DNA of 64,000 nt from Medicago truncatula (taxonomy: Eukaryota > Streptophyta > Magnoliopsida > Fabales > Fabaceae): contig NC_053043.1 of assembly GCF_003473485.1 (NCBI RefSeq), forward strand, positions 33,084,576 to 33,148,575, in the 5' to 3' direction. Shown piece after piece: positions 22,538 through 33,236 of this stretch; the first letter of the stretch is position 1, and every line of letters begins with the position of its first letter. The notes under the pieces are model-generated. The model was not told the origin of the DNA, searched no databases, and was given only the letters and a program-made list of their open reading frames with translations. Position numbers and translations under genes: made by a program.

Positions 22538-23959
22538 TGTTCATATTTAATCTAATGGTAAAGATAAACTTTCCTATGGTAGGAAGTTTTTAGACTTTCC
22601 CATGTGAAATGCACCCTATTTATTCACCTAATAAAAGTTAGTTATAATTATTTGTATGGAAAATTTAATTGAGAATTTACATGCACGTGCATGCATGATG
22701 CATATATGGAATTTACATATAAATAACTTGGGTTGCTCTAGGATGATTTGTCAAAAGTACCTTTTAGGATTTAATGGCATTTGAGTCTTTATTGTAACAA
22801 ATGTAGTCAAAAAAAAGTGGAAATGAGGTCATTGAATAGAAGGATGTGCATCCATAGTGCCAAAATATGTCATTTCTACAAAAGATGAACAAGACTGATT
22901 TTTATGAACTTATGTTGACAATATGTTGTCATGCAAACACCTTAACTAATGTAATTAACCTAATATTAGTTCATTATGTGTACTATTTTGGTTAAGATGT
23001 CGATATAATGTCTTTGCTTCTCAAACATCAACCTTTATTTCCATTATAAAAAGTGTACCTTACGTTGAATATATTAGGCAGAAAGTTAAAGCACTACTCT
23101 TTTAGGGGATAGCTGTTACAAAAGTTATCTTCTTATTGATTGATTATTTTCCAAAGTTTTCAACAAATATACATAAAATTACACATTTACCACCACTAGG
23201 TTCAAGTTCGTTTAGTTACGTAAAATTATGATTTTTCTTGTGTTATTAATTGATTATATATTTTTTTTAATAAAAAGATATTTTTTATTTATTAAAGTAG
23301 GACTTACATTGTACCCAAAATAAAAGTAGGACTTATATTATTTATTTTCTTAAGATATGTTAATAATAACATTGTTATCCTTGATTTCAAGGTTAAACGG
23401 TTGACGATCGAGAAGGTGATGGAAATGTATTTAAGGTACCTATGATTTATTACCTAAAGTGTATTTTCCTAATATGTTATATTGGTTAGTAGATACTAAC
23501 CCTTATTTTCTTAAATAAATATATACCTCGAAGAATAACTAGTCTATAGTTTCTCTCAAAAAAAAAAAAAAACTAGTCTATAGTTTGTGGTTGGAGATAC
23601 AATGTCCAACAATAAAAATTGTATGCTGTAAATTATTCTTACTATTTTTTATGTTTTCTTTGTGTACTTGTTACTTTTGACAGGAAATGGTGGATTTAGT
23701 CTCTCTGGAATTGAACAACACCATCCATTTTGCAAAAATGAATGATTCACAATTTCCTAGTGGTATTCAACCAAACTGCTCCTACACATGTAGGCTTCTT
23801 CTATTTTCTTTACACTCATATATTTCATAATCCACTCAAAGTTTACCAAATACGTACAATTTTATCTGCACACAATATAGTCCAATGGTTTGGGTATCTA
23901 TGCAGGAAGTTTGGGATTCAATCAATGGAGTTAATATTTTCTCTATTCTCCTAAATAAT
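22538..23959. other. Intergenic DNA with a single arm of a foldback repeat
   Basis: About 22979-23060 (TTGGTTAAGATGTCGATATA and flanks) matches both arms of the inverted pair at 24600-25018. A small ORF at 23742-23954 has no recognisable domain and is not called as a gene. Confidence 0.5.
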
Positions 23960-23961
23960 TA

Positions 23962-24102
23962 TTCCCTCCGGTCACATTTATAAGCAAAAAATAATTTTTT
24001 AGGTTCATTGAATAACTAATGTATCCGATCATAATTATAGGTCAGATACATTAATTATACTTAAAAAGTTGTTTTTTGCTTATAAATATGACCGAAGGGA
24101 GT
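23962..24102. mobile_element. Stowaway-like MITE S1 (Tc1/Mariner type)
   Basis: Terminal inverted repeats TTCCCTCCGGTCAC... and ...GACCGAAGGGAG are bounded by TA duplications (23960-23961, 24103-24104). It is 141 bp, hairpin-forming and non-coding. Confidence 0.85.
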
Positions 24103-24433
24103 AATTAATAACATTTACCTAAAAAAATATCACGTAAAAAAATTTAGAAAATAAATACAAATTTTACACATGATTAACTTTGATTTATTCTAGGTTCACA
24201 ATATATTTTATCACGCCAAAAGCCACTAACAAAATGCAAGATCTATGATTTTACACTAGCAAAAACCCACTAAAAATGCAGTGAACCTTCTTATTAGTAT
24301 TATTTTTTATTTTATTTTTTTTTTACAATGGAAGGGTCGACTTGACGAACTAACCTTATAATATCACAAAAATTATGTCAATCATATGTCTTGATAGCCA
24401 TACAACACTCACCAATATGATGAGCATAACATA

Positions 24434-24561
24434 CTCCATTCGACTCTATTTATAGGAGACATTTGGGTCAAGAAAAGTTGATGTATCTGGTCTAATGTTT
24501 TAACCAGATACATTAACTTTTGTTGACCTAAATTTTTTTTTATAAATAGAATTGGATGAAG
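24434..24561. mobile_element. Stowaway-like MITE S2
   Basis: CTCCATTCGACTCTATTTAT at one end and ATAAATAGAATTGGATGAAG at the other, with TA on both sides. The interior GATACATTAACTTTTGTTGA is the inverse of TCAAGAAAAGTTGATGTATC. It is more diverged than S1. Confidence 0.75.
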
Positions 24562-24597
24562 TATTTACCAACTTGACGATATTTGATATTAGTATTA

Positions 24598-25020
24598 TTT
24601 GTTAGTTTGGTTAATATGTCGATATTATGTCTTTGCTACTTCAACATTTCACACTTCATGCCCATTATGTAAAGTTTCTCTATTGATTTGATTATTGTTA
24701 GAGCATATGTAAAGTTTCTCTATTGATTTGGTTAATATAGCTAGCAAAAAAGTTAAAGCATATGTTTGTATGTATAGAAAACCATCAATCTAGATCACAT
24801 ATAAAGCTCTTAAATAAAACCATAGTTTCACCACCTTTATGATAAATATAAAACTTTAGATAAACATAAAAAATAATCACATTGATATGATATTAACTAA
24901 AGTATTCTCAATAAAGTATCATCTTTATAGTATTAGCTTTTTGTATAATGGGCATGAAGTAAGCGATGTTGTAGAAGCAAAGACATAATGTCGACATATT
25001 ATAACCTTACCTAATGAACT
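24598..25020. repeat. Foldback element with ~75-bp inverted arms
   Basis: The left arm 24600-24675 (TTGGTTAATATGTCGATATT ... ATGCCCATTATGTAAAG) is inverted at 24945-25018 (TATAATGGGCATGAAG ... GACATAATGTCGACATATTA). Between them TGTAAAGTTTCTCTATTG is duplicated at about 24669 and 24709. A third arm copy is at 22979. It could be an unclassified MITE. Confidence 0.6.
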
Positions 25021-26039
25021 AAATATAATATAATATAATATAATATGAGAGATCATTATATGGACCGACCCTACGAAAATTTACTAAAACCCTTACTTTA
25101 GACCTTCGTTTTACCTTCATAATCTCTCTATATATTTAACCATCAAATTTTATGACCTTACTTACATTTTGATATCTATCTAAAATTGCACATTAGTCTC
25201 ATTTTCATAATTTTTATCAACAATTCTACAATTTTATCTTCATTCTTATACTTAGTCAAAGGTGTATATATATGTGGCCTATGCCCCTCTTTACCTCTCG
25301 TACCATGATTTTCCCACTAGTTAAATAATTTGGTCTCAATTTTTATAGTTAACAAAAAATTGTACATTTGTCAAAAAAAAAAAAAAATTGTACATGTGAG
25401 GTCCCCACTTGATTTGCTCCCATTAGTTTTATGTTTTATGACCTCACTCTCCCTTTGATACCTAACAAAAATTACACATAGGAGGCCTCTTCTCATGAGT
25501 TGTTCAATCTTATATCACACTTAGTTTTAGGTCTCATCTTACCTTGACGCAATCATAAAATTATACCTAATAAAATTATTTCACGAAATATTGGTTAAAC
25601 ATGATTGGCGTATTTACAAAAAAAATGTACACTATCAATATGTAATTATTACACTCGTATATGTGTAAGATTTAACTGGCAAACATTGTCGTAAAAAGAA
25701 CTTGTATTTGTCAACAAATCATAAATCATCTTATGCGTGATATTCATGATAGTTGAGATTAAACTCAACGTTTTTATTGATGTGTCAATTTATGATCGGT
25801 TGATAATGTATAAATTCTTTACAACGATAGTGTATCGAAGATATACTCATATCATCACATGTATACGTGTTTGTATGTGTGTTTTGCAAGTAATCAAGTA
25901 CAAAAAAAAAAACCAATTCTCTCAAAAAAAAAAAGTTATAAAAACTCCCAATTATATATAAATATAGTTATTATTATAAAATAGGCGAGAAAGCTATTAT
26001 GTTCTATTTCTCTCACCTTTTTGTAGGTTTTTTGACGTG
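25021..26039. other. Intergenic AT-rich DNA
   Basis: A TATAA-rich run lies at 25025-25046. No conserved ORF, RNA gene or bounded repeat was recognised. Confidence 0.5.
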
Positions 26040-26380
26040 ATTACAATATAATAAAACAATGCAATGCAAGTACACTCGTTCAAATTAGTCAAGTTAGATC
26101 ATCTCAAAGATATTTGGGCAAAGCCTGATTCTCAAGGCGAATTGTGAGTGAAGTAGGGAAAGCAAGTACAAACAAAGAATCCATGGAAAATACTTAAGAG
26201 TATTTTGCTAGGCGAGCAACGGTTGGCTCAGCTAACTAAGGTGGTTTCAGAAAATGACATAGGACGGCTGACTTTTCCCTCTATTGAGCAAAGCTTGATT
26301 TACTAGGCGAGCATCACTTTCGTCCAACGAATGTACACTTGTAGAAACATTATAAATAGGAGTGTGATTAATTTTTTTTT
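26040..26380 (+). mobile_element. Possible LTR fragment with GGCGAGC motifs
   Basis: TTTGCTAGGCGAGCAACGG (about 26203) and TTTACTAGGCGAGCATCAC (about 26300) are followed by CATTATAAATAGGAG (26350-26364), a TATA-like site. The layout resembles other LTR promoter regions in this window, but no ends were found. It is a fossil fragment at best. Confidence 0.3.
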
Positions 26381-26424
26381 ATCAATTCACTTGTAACTTA
26401 AGATACTTTAGATAGATAACATTA

Positions 26425-26779
26425 ATTTATATTTTTTAGAAAAATTTATAATATTATAAGAATGTCTACAAAAAAAATAGAATTTTTTAACAAAACATGA
26501 ATTAAATATGAATGTTTATATTTTTTGCGGTTAAAAATTTATATTTAATTCATTGTTTTGTTAAAATTTTCTAATTTTTTTGAGAGAGATTTTTACAATA
26601 TTCTACATATTTCTCCACAATTTCATTAAAAATACAAAGGTTAAACATGAGTTGGCTTAAAAATAAGGACTAAAAATGGTGATTAAAATTTTTATATGAA
26701 CTACAGAGTCAAAATAAAATTTTAGAGAAACTAAAACGAAAAATTCGTATATTTATAATGACCAAAAATATATTTAACC
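26425..26779. mobile_element. Mutator-like MITE, family M2, partial copy
   Basis: The interior inverted repeat (GAATTTTTTAACAAAACATG ... CATTGTTTTGTTAAAATTTT) and the right end ACCAAAAATATATTTAACC match the M2 copy at 22029. The left terminal block is missing. Confidence 0.65.
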
Positions 26780-26999
26780 GAAAAAATAATAATAATCTTT
26801 GGTCACATTTTTTTTTGGGTACAATCTTTGGTCACATTTTACCAGTAAATAATAATGAAGTACAACTATATAATTTTTTCCCCTAAAAAAAGTAATTCAT
26901 TTGAGGAATTACACTTGCGAAGTTGCATTGCAATTTGATACCCAAAAACACATAATAACAAGGCATCATATTTCCTATCAGGGAAAAATTCATCAACAT

Positions 27000-27073
27000 G
27001 GCCCATTAGCTCAGTTGGTTAGAGCGTCGTGCTAATAACGCGAAGGTCGCAGGTTCGAAACCTGCATGGGCCA
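27000..27073 (+). tRNA. tRNA-Ile (AAU)
   Basis: 74 bp. Acceptor arms GGCCCAT/ATGGGCC pair fully with discriminator A. The D arm is GCTCAGTTGGTTAGAGC, the anticodon loop CTAATAA gives AAU, and the T arm CGCAGGTTCGAAACCTGC is intact. Box A (TAGCTCAGTTGG) and box B (GGTTCGAAACC) are present, and a T-rich Pol III terminator follows at 27075-27082. It has no intron. It looks functional and nuclear. Confidence 0.97.
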
Positions 27074-27090
27074 ATTTTTTTTCTTTTTTT
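27074..27090 (+). terminator. Pol III T-tract after tRNA-Ile
   Basis: An uninterrupted T run begins two bases after the tRNA 3' end. This is the standard RNA polymerase III stop. Confidence 0.85.
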
Positions 27091-27130
27091 CAGTTTTTAA
27101 TGTTAATTTGAAAAAATAAAATAAAAAAGT

Positions 27131-27138
27131 AAAAAAAA
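27131..27138 (-). terminator. Pol III T-tract after tRNA-Asp
   Basis: Eight A residues on the plus strand read as TTTTTTTT two bases beyond the tRNA-Asp 3' end. Confidence 0.8.
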
Positions 27139-27140
27139 GA

Positions 27141-27212
27141 CGCCGCTGCCGGGGATCGAACCCGGGTCACCCGCGTGACAGGCGGGAATACTTACCACTA
27201 TACTACAACGAC
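27141..27212 (-). tRNA. tRNA-Asp (GUC)
   Basis: 72 bp on the minus strand. The 5' arm GTCGTTG pairs with CAGCGGC (with G-U pairs), and the discriminator is G. The anticodon loop CTGTCAC gives GUC, and the T arm CCCGGGTTCGATCCCCGG is typical. The A run at 27131-27138 is the T-tract terminator on this strand. It faces the tRNA-Ile gene, with 67 bp between their 3' ends. It looks functional. Confidence 0.96.
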
Positions 27213-27696
27213 TTTTTGATGTCTATTTTATATCAGAATAATATATAAATGCAATCAACTCCATTATACTTGTAGTTTCTCGTAGACTAATTCTATGTGA
27301 ATAGACATTATAAGATTGAAGATACTTTTATCATTCATAAATCATAACACTTGTTTTTTAGTTGAGCTATCATGAAAAGCTCTCCTTTATACACATTGAG
27401 TATAATTTGAAATGAAAATACTCCATGGTACAAAGAGTTACTAGCATGATTTTTTTTTTAACAAGTTGCATGATGATACACCATATGTCTGTCATGAGCC
27501 AGTAGCCCTATAAATTCTGCCAAATGGTAACTGATTTGTTATTTTACTTTTCTAAAACAGTGTCTTCATGCAACTCGTCCACAAAACTCTTTCGTGCCAT
27601 ATAGCAATGCTCTTTCAATTCGAGGTTGTATGCCGAATATTTAGACAGGATAGGTGCTTCATGTTTGTTTTTCTACTTTAACAACCATTGTTTCCG

Positions 27697-27780
27697 AAGG
27701 ACTAGTCTAATGGTATGGATTGAGGCATTGAATAAATTATATGTTGGTGATCCGAAATTTGATCCTTGACACTAACATTT
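27697..27780 (+). mobile_element. SINE-like tRNA-derived fragment
   Basis: TCTAATGGTATGG (A-box-like) and GAAATTTGATCCT (B-box-like), about 40 bp apart, suggest a decayed tRNA-derived SINE. No tail or target repeats could be fixed. Confidence 0.3.
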
Positions 27781-27789
27781 CACCCTCTT

Positions 27790-28910
27790 CCTAACAAACT
27801 AACCGTTAACATTTTCCTACAAAAGAGTTGGGGAATGGGGATAAAAGGAGAAGTGTGATCTACACTCTACAACCAAGTGCTATGGATATCAAAATTTAAG
27901 AAACATATGATTAGAAAACGATCAAAAGCAAAATTGTTCTCCAGTCATAAAATTGTGCAGGAGATCTTAGCTTGCACCAAGGCCCCAATCCCCCGGCTGT
28001 AACGCAGCTGACACGGACTCTGAAGTGACCTCCTTAGCTGGAACGATGCTGCCATGCTGGCTGTTTCGACAATGGTCATGCATGCTAGGGATTGATAGCT
28101 AGGAGTCATGATGGTATTGTGAGCGCCGCGGGTAGTAAAAGCGGCCAAACAATTTCCGAGACAATGGGGTTGAGATGGTGCCTCAATTGGGCCTAGGAAC
28201 AAAACTTGTGCGATGTGGTGATTGAAATGGATGGAAAATGTGGTTAATTGTGTACGCGGAAAACTCAAACTTGTGGCTATTGATTTTATTATTGCTGATT
28301 GTCTAGATATCATGTTTAGTTTGTTAAATGTTAGTAAATTTGATTGTATGAGTATGTTTTTTAAATATTTTTAATAAGTCAAAACAAACCCAGGTCTATG
28401 TATCTGATCGCGAAAAAGATCAAAAGAAATTGGATTCTACAAGACAATTTATACGACAAATCATATTTTACCATTTCCAGATTAACTTATCTTAGAGAAA
28501 AAAATGCTGCTCAAGGAAATAATCACCAAAATCATAAGCCGAGTTTCAAATGTTTGAATTAAAATTGGCTACAGAACTACAATACAGAATGCATAAAACT
28601 TACTACCGTAAAACAATTACAGAATCTTGTTCCATTTAATATATAAGTGTGATCCATACTACCATACATCAATTATGCAAGAAAAAATGACCAGATTCAA
28701 ACTATAAGAGTCAAAGAAAATATAAATTATTAAATTAACTTTAGAATACGAACTGTATATCATATATATCATCAAACATAGGAATCTACATTTCCTCCAA
28801 CAACAGAATGAGCAACTTCAACACTTCTGTATCCTTGCCTATCTATATACACTCTTATCATTGAAGAAAAACCATTTAAATTCGTTATATCTAACCTATT
28901 AAGCTCAGCT
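27790..28910. other. Intergenic DNA, one unrecognised ORF
   Basis: A 122-codon reading frame on the minus strand (27945-28313) is unusually GC-rich for the area but matches no family I recognise. It may be a decayed repeat. The rest is AT-rich and probably contains the 3' flank of the gene at 29101. Confidence 0.4.
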
Positions 28911-28915
28911 CTATA

Positions 28916-29089
28916 CACGGGCGGATCCACATAGCCGACATCGATAAACTCAATATTATAGTGTATATATTGTAATATATTGGTAGCCTCAACATGTACT
29001 ATACACCATATATTATACGAGTATCACTCCTACAACTTTACAGATACGAGTTATACCTCTGCGACTTAAAATTTCTGGATCCGTCCCTG
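28916..29089. mobile_element. MITE with CAGGGACGGATCCA-type inverted ends, in the 3' flank of the DUF2358 gene
   Basis: CACGGGCGGATCCAC at 28916 and the inverse of CAGGGACGGATCCAG at 29089 bound 174 bp with no ORF. Its right end lies 11 bp from the stop codon of the minus-strand DUF2358 gene, so it probably forms that gene's 3' UTR. The superfamily is not certain (hAT- or foldback-like) because no clear target duplication was found. Confidence 0.6.
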
Positions 29090-29100
29090 ATAGATGATAC

Positions 29101-29584
29101 TTACGAGCATGGAGCTAGACCATCTTGTGGTAGCAAACTCCCTTCTTGATTCAAAGTCTCCCTAACTGCCTTATATAAAGTTATCCATGAAGAAGAGTAA
29201 ACATCCACACGACCCCACAAAAATGTAGGGTTTGGACTAGCAGGGCATGAAGTAACAAAATCCAAAACTGAAACTGGTTTAATATTTTTGGGAAAATTGA
29301 ATGCCAAGTTATCAACTTTGTGTTCATAAATTTTGCCATTCTTGTCCAATTTATACTTTGAAGTACCTTGAAATTCTCCTTTAGCTTCCCAAGGGACACG
29401 CGGCACGCCCTTAAGGTTCCACCTAATCCATATCACATTCTTTGAAGGTTGCCACACTCTATATACATCAAGTGCTATGTCATGAAACAAGAGTTTTCCA
29501 TGAAACCTCAATGCCCAGAAGATCAATTTGTACTTTTCAATTCCAGTAAATGTGTTCAAAGAGTCCAAAAATGTTATATCATCC
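29101..29584 (-). CDS. DUF2358 protein, exon 2 (of 2)
   Basis: This is the second exon of the gene starting at 30397. It begins after acceptor TTTTTCAG and reads DDITFLDSLNTFTGIEKYKL, then WALRFHGKLLFHDIALDVYR. Next come a beta-rich stretch (VIWIRWNLKGVPRVPWEAKG) and LWGRVDVYSSSWITLYKAVR, ending LAPCS and TAA at 29101-29103. The sequence CTCGTAAGT at the stop could look like a splice donor, but the in-frame TAA ends the protein. The fold is the DUF2358/SnoaL-like type seen in plant plastid proteins of unknown function. Confidence 0.85.
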
Positions 29585-29751
29585 CTGAAAAATGATCAAA
29601 TTTTAATGAAAATAAGCTCCTTAAAATTCACTACTAGTAATAAGCTCATTTTACTAACAAACAAAAAATTAAAAATATAAACATCATTTCAAATTACTAG
29701 CTATCTTTTTTTAAAAAAATTATATCATTTATCAATAGTTTAATACTATTG

Positions 29752-29860
29752 GAGTCTAGCGCAAGTGGTTGGTACATATGGTGTGTCAATGTTACATGCT
29801 CTAGTGTTGTAAATATCGAGATCCCAAGTTCAACTCCTAAGCATCAAAAAACTTGTCTTA
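29752..29860 (+). mobile_element. SINE-like fragment in the DUF2358 intron
   Basis: AGTCTAGCGCAAGTGGTTGG (A-box region) and CCCAAGTTCAACTCC (B-box region) lie about 55 bp apart in the intron, followed by an A-rich stretch. A decayed tRNA-derived SINE is the best reading. Confidence 0.4.
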
Positions 29861-30077
29861 GAAGAAAAAAAATAAAAATTGAACATATCTTTGTATATAG
29901 TACAATTTATTTATTTTTGAAAACTCGATGTCCGGTCCTGTATATAGTACAATTTAATAATATTCGTAGGCTAATAATAGGGATAATGACATAATAAAAG
30001 TTAAAATAATTATCAAAAATAATCAAAAAAAGATGTTATAATAAATGGTGAAATGAGGCGAGAAAGAGTGAAATAAC

Positions 30078-30397
30078 CTATAGATATCATAATTGAGGTC
30101 TTTGATGAAGATCATAGGCATGTCTTCACGTAGAGTTCTCACAGCAAGTCCAAGGTTGACATAGAATTCATCTTTTGGCAGCTGTTGTTGATGTTTATCT
30201 TGAACACTTGGTGGTGTGTTAACCTGTGAAGTTGGAGTTTGAAGGGTGGCTAAGGGAGAAGAAGAATCATATGAAGTGGAAGATACAAGAAAATGTGAAG
30301 TGGGTTTTAGTGATGAAAGAGTTTGGTGAAGGAGTTTGTCTTTGGATTTTGATTGAGTTAGGAGATAAGGTTGTAAGTTTGGTAGAAGAAAAGCCAT
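30078..30397 (-). CDS. DUF2358 plastid protein of unknown function, exon 1
   Basis: The start is at 30397 (MAFLLPNLQPYLLTQSKSKD). The first ~70 residues are Ser/Thr-rich and poor in acidic residues, as in chloroplast transit peptides. The conserved part starts at DEFYVNLGLAVRTLREDMPM and FIKDLNYDIYR, then donor TATAG|GTTATT. Spliced to 29101-29584 it gives 804 nt, 267 residues plus stop, in the range I would expect for this family. The biochemical role is unknown. The frame and both splice sites are intact, so I regard it as a live gene. Confidence 0.85.
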
Positions 30398-30700
30398 AAC
30401 CTTTTAATGCTTCAATGGTTTTCAATGGTACTAGTATTAACTTTGTTTTTGTGTTTGTGAGTATGAGTGATGAAGCAAATTGAGGCTGTTGTTAAGTTAA
30501 CTTTGTTTTATTGTGTGATGTTTGAGTGGCTTTGAATGTTGGAATGAGATTGCCAAGAATAGAAACAAAGTTTGTCATTTTGCATATTTGACCTTGCATT
30601 TTATAATATGTTAACTTTCAATTAGGGAGTAATTTTTTATGGAAAAATAGATACCAGAAAAAGTCCTTCCCACAACATTATTATTTTTTAGTTTGGAATT
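30398..30700 (-). other. Upstream region of the DUF2358 gene
   Basis: AT-rich sequence with CAAAACACAATAA-like tracts and no unambiguous TATA box. The promoter presumably lies here, but no motif is strong enough to call. Confidence 0.35.
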
Positions 30701-30870
30701 ATGAAGCACAGACACTCTTTAGATTAGATATGTCCCGGTGTCGGACATGTGTCGTGTCCGACATCGACATGACATTGACACCTATAATTACACTTAATTA
30801 TGTGATCTTATCAAATTATTAGCGTTGTCGGCGTATCAGTGTCCGTATCGTGTCTGTGTCCGTGCTTCAT
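30701..30870. mobile_element. Foldback MITE, ATGAAGCAC ends, 170 bp
   Basis: ATGAAGCACAGACAC at the left is inverted as GTGTCTGTGTCCGTGCTTCAT-like sequence at the right. GTGTCCGACAC-like palindromes fill the left arm. It is non-coding and lies about 300 bp upstream of the DUF2358 start, close enough to affect its promoter. Confidence 0.65.
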
Positions 30871-32280
30871 AGGTTTGAAAAAGTTTAAGCGACTTAGGTT
30901 CCAAATTTTATTAGAGACACAAAAAGCCTCAAAGCTAAGAAAAAACTGACAGCGATACTTCATATTATCCACTAACGAGATTCTCACATCGACAACAAGA
31001 TTCAAACTCAGTTCCTCGTAGAATCTGAACTGAATTATTATCAACTATACTAAAAGTTCTCTCCTCATTTCCATATATCTAATACCGAATTTACTTATAC
31101 ATTAGCTTTTTTATCACAACATTTACATGTCTTTTTTTTTTCTCTTTTTTATTGCTACATCATTACATGCCTTAGTAGTGATACAAATTTCTTTAAAATT
31201 TGATATAGTTTTGTATTGTATATATCACCAAAATTTGAACACAATTGAAGGGTAAGGTGCATAATAATGTTGTAGTACTATTTTGGATTAGGCTCCTAGA
31301 ATTGAAAAGGACACAATAAACAGAAACCAGACAAACAAAGAAGGTCCTTCCCAAAAGGATTTCTAAAATGGATATTCTTAAAGATTCTAACTTCTTTCAA
31401 AGAGCCAATACAATGAAGGAGCACATTCCTTTTCAGGATACCTTGCATTTAAGCATCTTTTTGTTTTGTTTCTATTATAGCTATTATAAGTGCAATAACA
31501 ATACCATTATAACAAAGTAATGTTGTAATGGTTTTGACAAATTCAGATTAGTTTCCTTCAACACATTAGTAGTGCAATATCATATGCCAAAATTGCATTC
31601 AACACTTGGATTTAATTGACCATGGACCAGGACAACTTATATGTTATCACTTACACCAAATATAAAGAAGTGTTTTGGAATAGGTACCAAGTTGCATAAT
31701 TTTAGCAATGATATAAGTCAATTATATGTCCAATACAATAAGTTTTGGGGGAGGTGTCGTGTCCTTGGTCATATATTATTGTTATTTGTTTAGAGGCTCT
31801 ATATAATCTGACTTAGAGTCAAATAACCCTTTATAAGGGAGAAAAATTCTCCTATCATTTATTTTTTTTCATTCACAAGATTCAAAACCAAAACCATCCT
31901 TACGCACAAAAACAAGTTCATTTTCACGTGAACCGACAAACCTTAGTTTGGTTGTATAGAGGAGTGTCAGCAACACGGCCTTCAATACATTATTTTCAAT
32001 ACATTCTAATTAAAAGATTGAAACGATCAAATGAGCCGTATTATTTTGGAAACGGGTCTCACTAAATTATGTTGGTCTCGCATTAATATGAACTCATGAA
32101 TTTCAAAATGCCTTATTTGTCAATATCTGAATAGAAAAGTCCGTACATTGTTGCTGCATATAACTCATGCAAGAATTTCTCCTCAAATTAGCATTAAAAC
32201 TGGATTTTAGCCAAAATAAGTCATCAACACAAATCTTCTATGCCTTAAAAAAAAACTCTTAGATCTCGGACTCAGAGTGA
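30871..32280. other. Intergenic DNA
   Basis: No gene or bounded repeat was recognised. Short ORFs on the minus strand here lack any domain. Confidence 0.5.
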
Positions 32281-32835
32281 ATCCAAAGTCCCTTAACCTA
32301 GAGGAAGACTAGTAGCAGTTCCCTGTAATGAAATGTCGGCCTCGTGTTTATAAGACTCAAACATCTGAGAAGAAAGGTAACGCGCTCTGAAACCAGGGAA
32401 CACCACCTGAACCAAACAAAACAACGCGGCAGTGACTGATAAGATTCACACATAACTAATATCAAGTATTCTCTGGTGTGGCATTAGAAAAACATAATAT
32501 GCCTTGCTTTTTCAAAGTAACTTTTACATATTTATGACATAAAATTGAAGGTGTATGTTTTTTAGTGACAAACTGTTTCATAATTGTGAATATACCATTC
32601 CCATATTGTTTTTGAAGCTTGTAAACCGACATACAGCAATGAGCTTCCCGGTATTTTCTGGTCTCTTTCCTAACATAAACAAGGGGAAACATAACTTTCA
32701 ACATAAAGAGACGGAATATGTTGAAAAACATTGAAGTGCAACAGTAATGACTAACAGGAAAACACAAACGTAGTTTTCGCTTATGGTATAAGTGATTATG
32801 TATATGCTATTTCTATAACAAAAAATAAAGTTAAA

Positions 32836-32938
32836 AACCAAATATTCAAATCATGTGTAAGACTCTTAGAGAAGAAGTTTAGGAAGAAGTTTAAAACCAA
32901 ATATTCAAATCATGTGTAAGACTCTTAGAGAAAAAGTC
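32836..32938. repeat. Direct duplication of ~44 bp
   Basis: AAACCAAATATTCAAATCAT with the following GTGTAAGACTCTTAGAGAA appears at 32836 and again at 32894, 58 bp apart. It is a recent local duplication. Confidence 0.85.
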
Positions 32939-32994
32939 CTTCTCTAAGATTGATTGCAAAAGAAGTTTAGGAAGAAGTTCCTAATCAATCCTTG

Positions 32995-33236
32995 TTGGAT
33001 AGACAACTTATTTTAGCGCGTATAGCAATGACACTTATCCTATAAGTGCTTATGTAAAAGTTGTTTCTATAATAAAAGATAAAATAAAATCAAACTGTTT
33101 ATATAAGCTATGATCTGTTTTCATAAGTTATCATGTAGAGTTTACGGAAATAAGCTGAAAACAACTTATAAAAGCTCTTGCAAGTGTTTATGTCATTTGA
33201 TAAGCTCAAATAAGTCAATTTAAATAGACCCCTAAA
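32995..33236. mobile_element. MITE of the 'ggatagacaacttatttt' family
   Basis: TTGGATAGACAACTTATTTT at the left and TCAAATAAGTCAATTTAAAT plus AGACCC at the right are imperfect inverted ends. The interior is full of AAGCTTAT/ATAAGCT-like repeats. Two related and overlapping copies lie in the DCN1-like intron (61957-62567). Confidence 0.55.

Noticed and set aside
27945-28313. 122-codon minus-strand ORF, GC-rich
   Set aside because: Looked at as an RNase H or gag-like fragment on both strands, but no motif matched; left unassigned in the intergenic entry.
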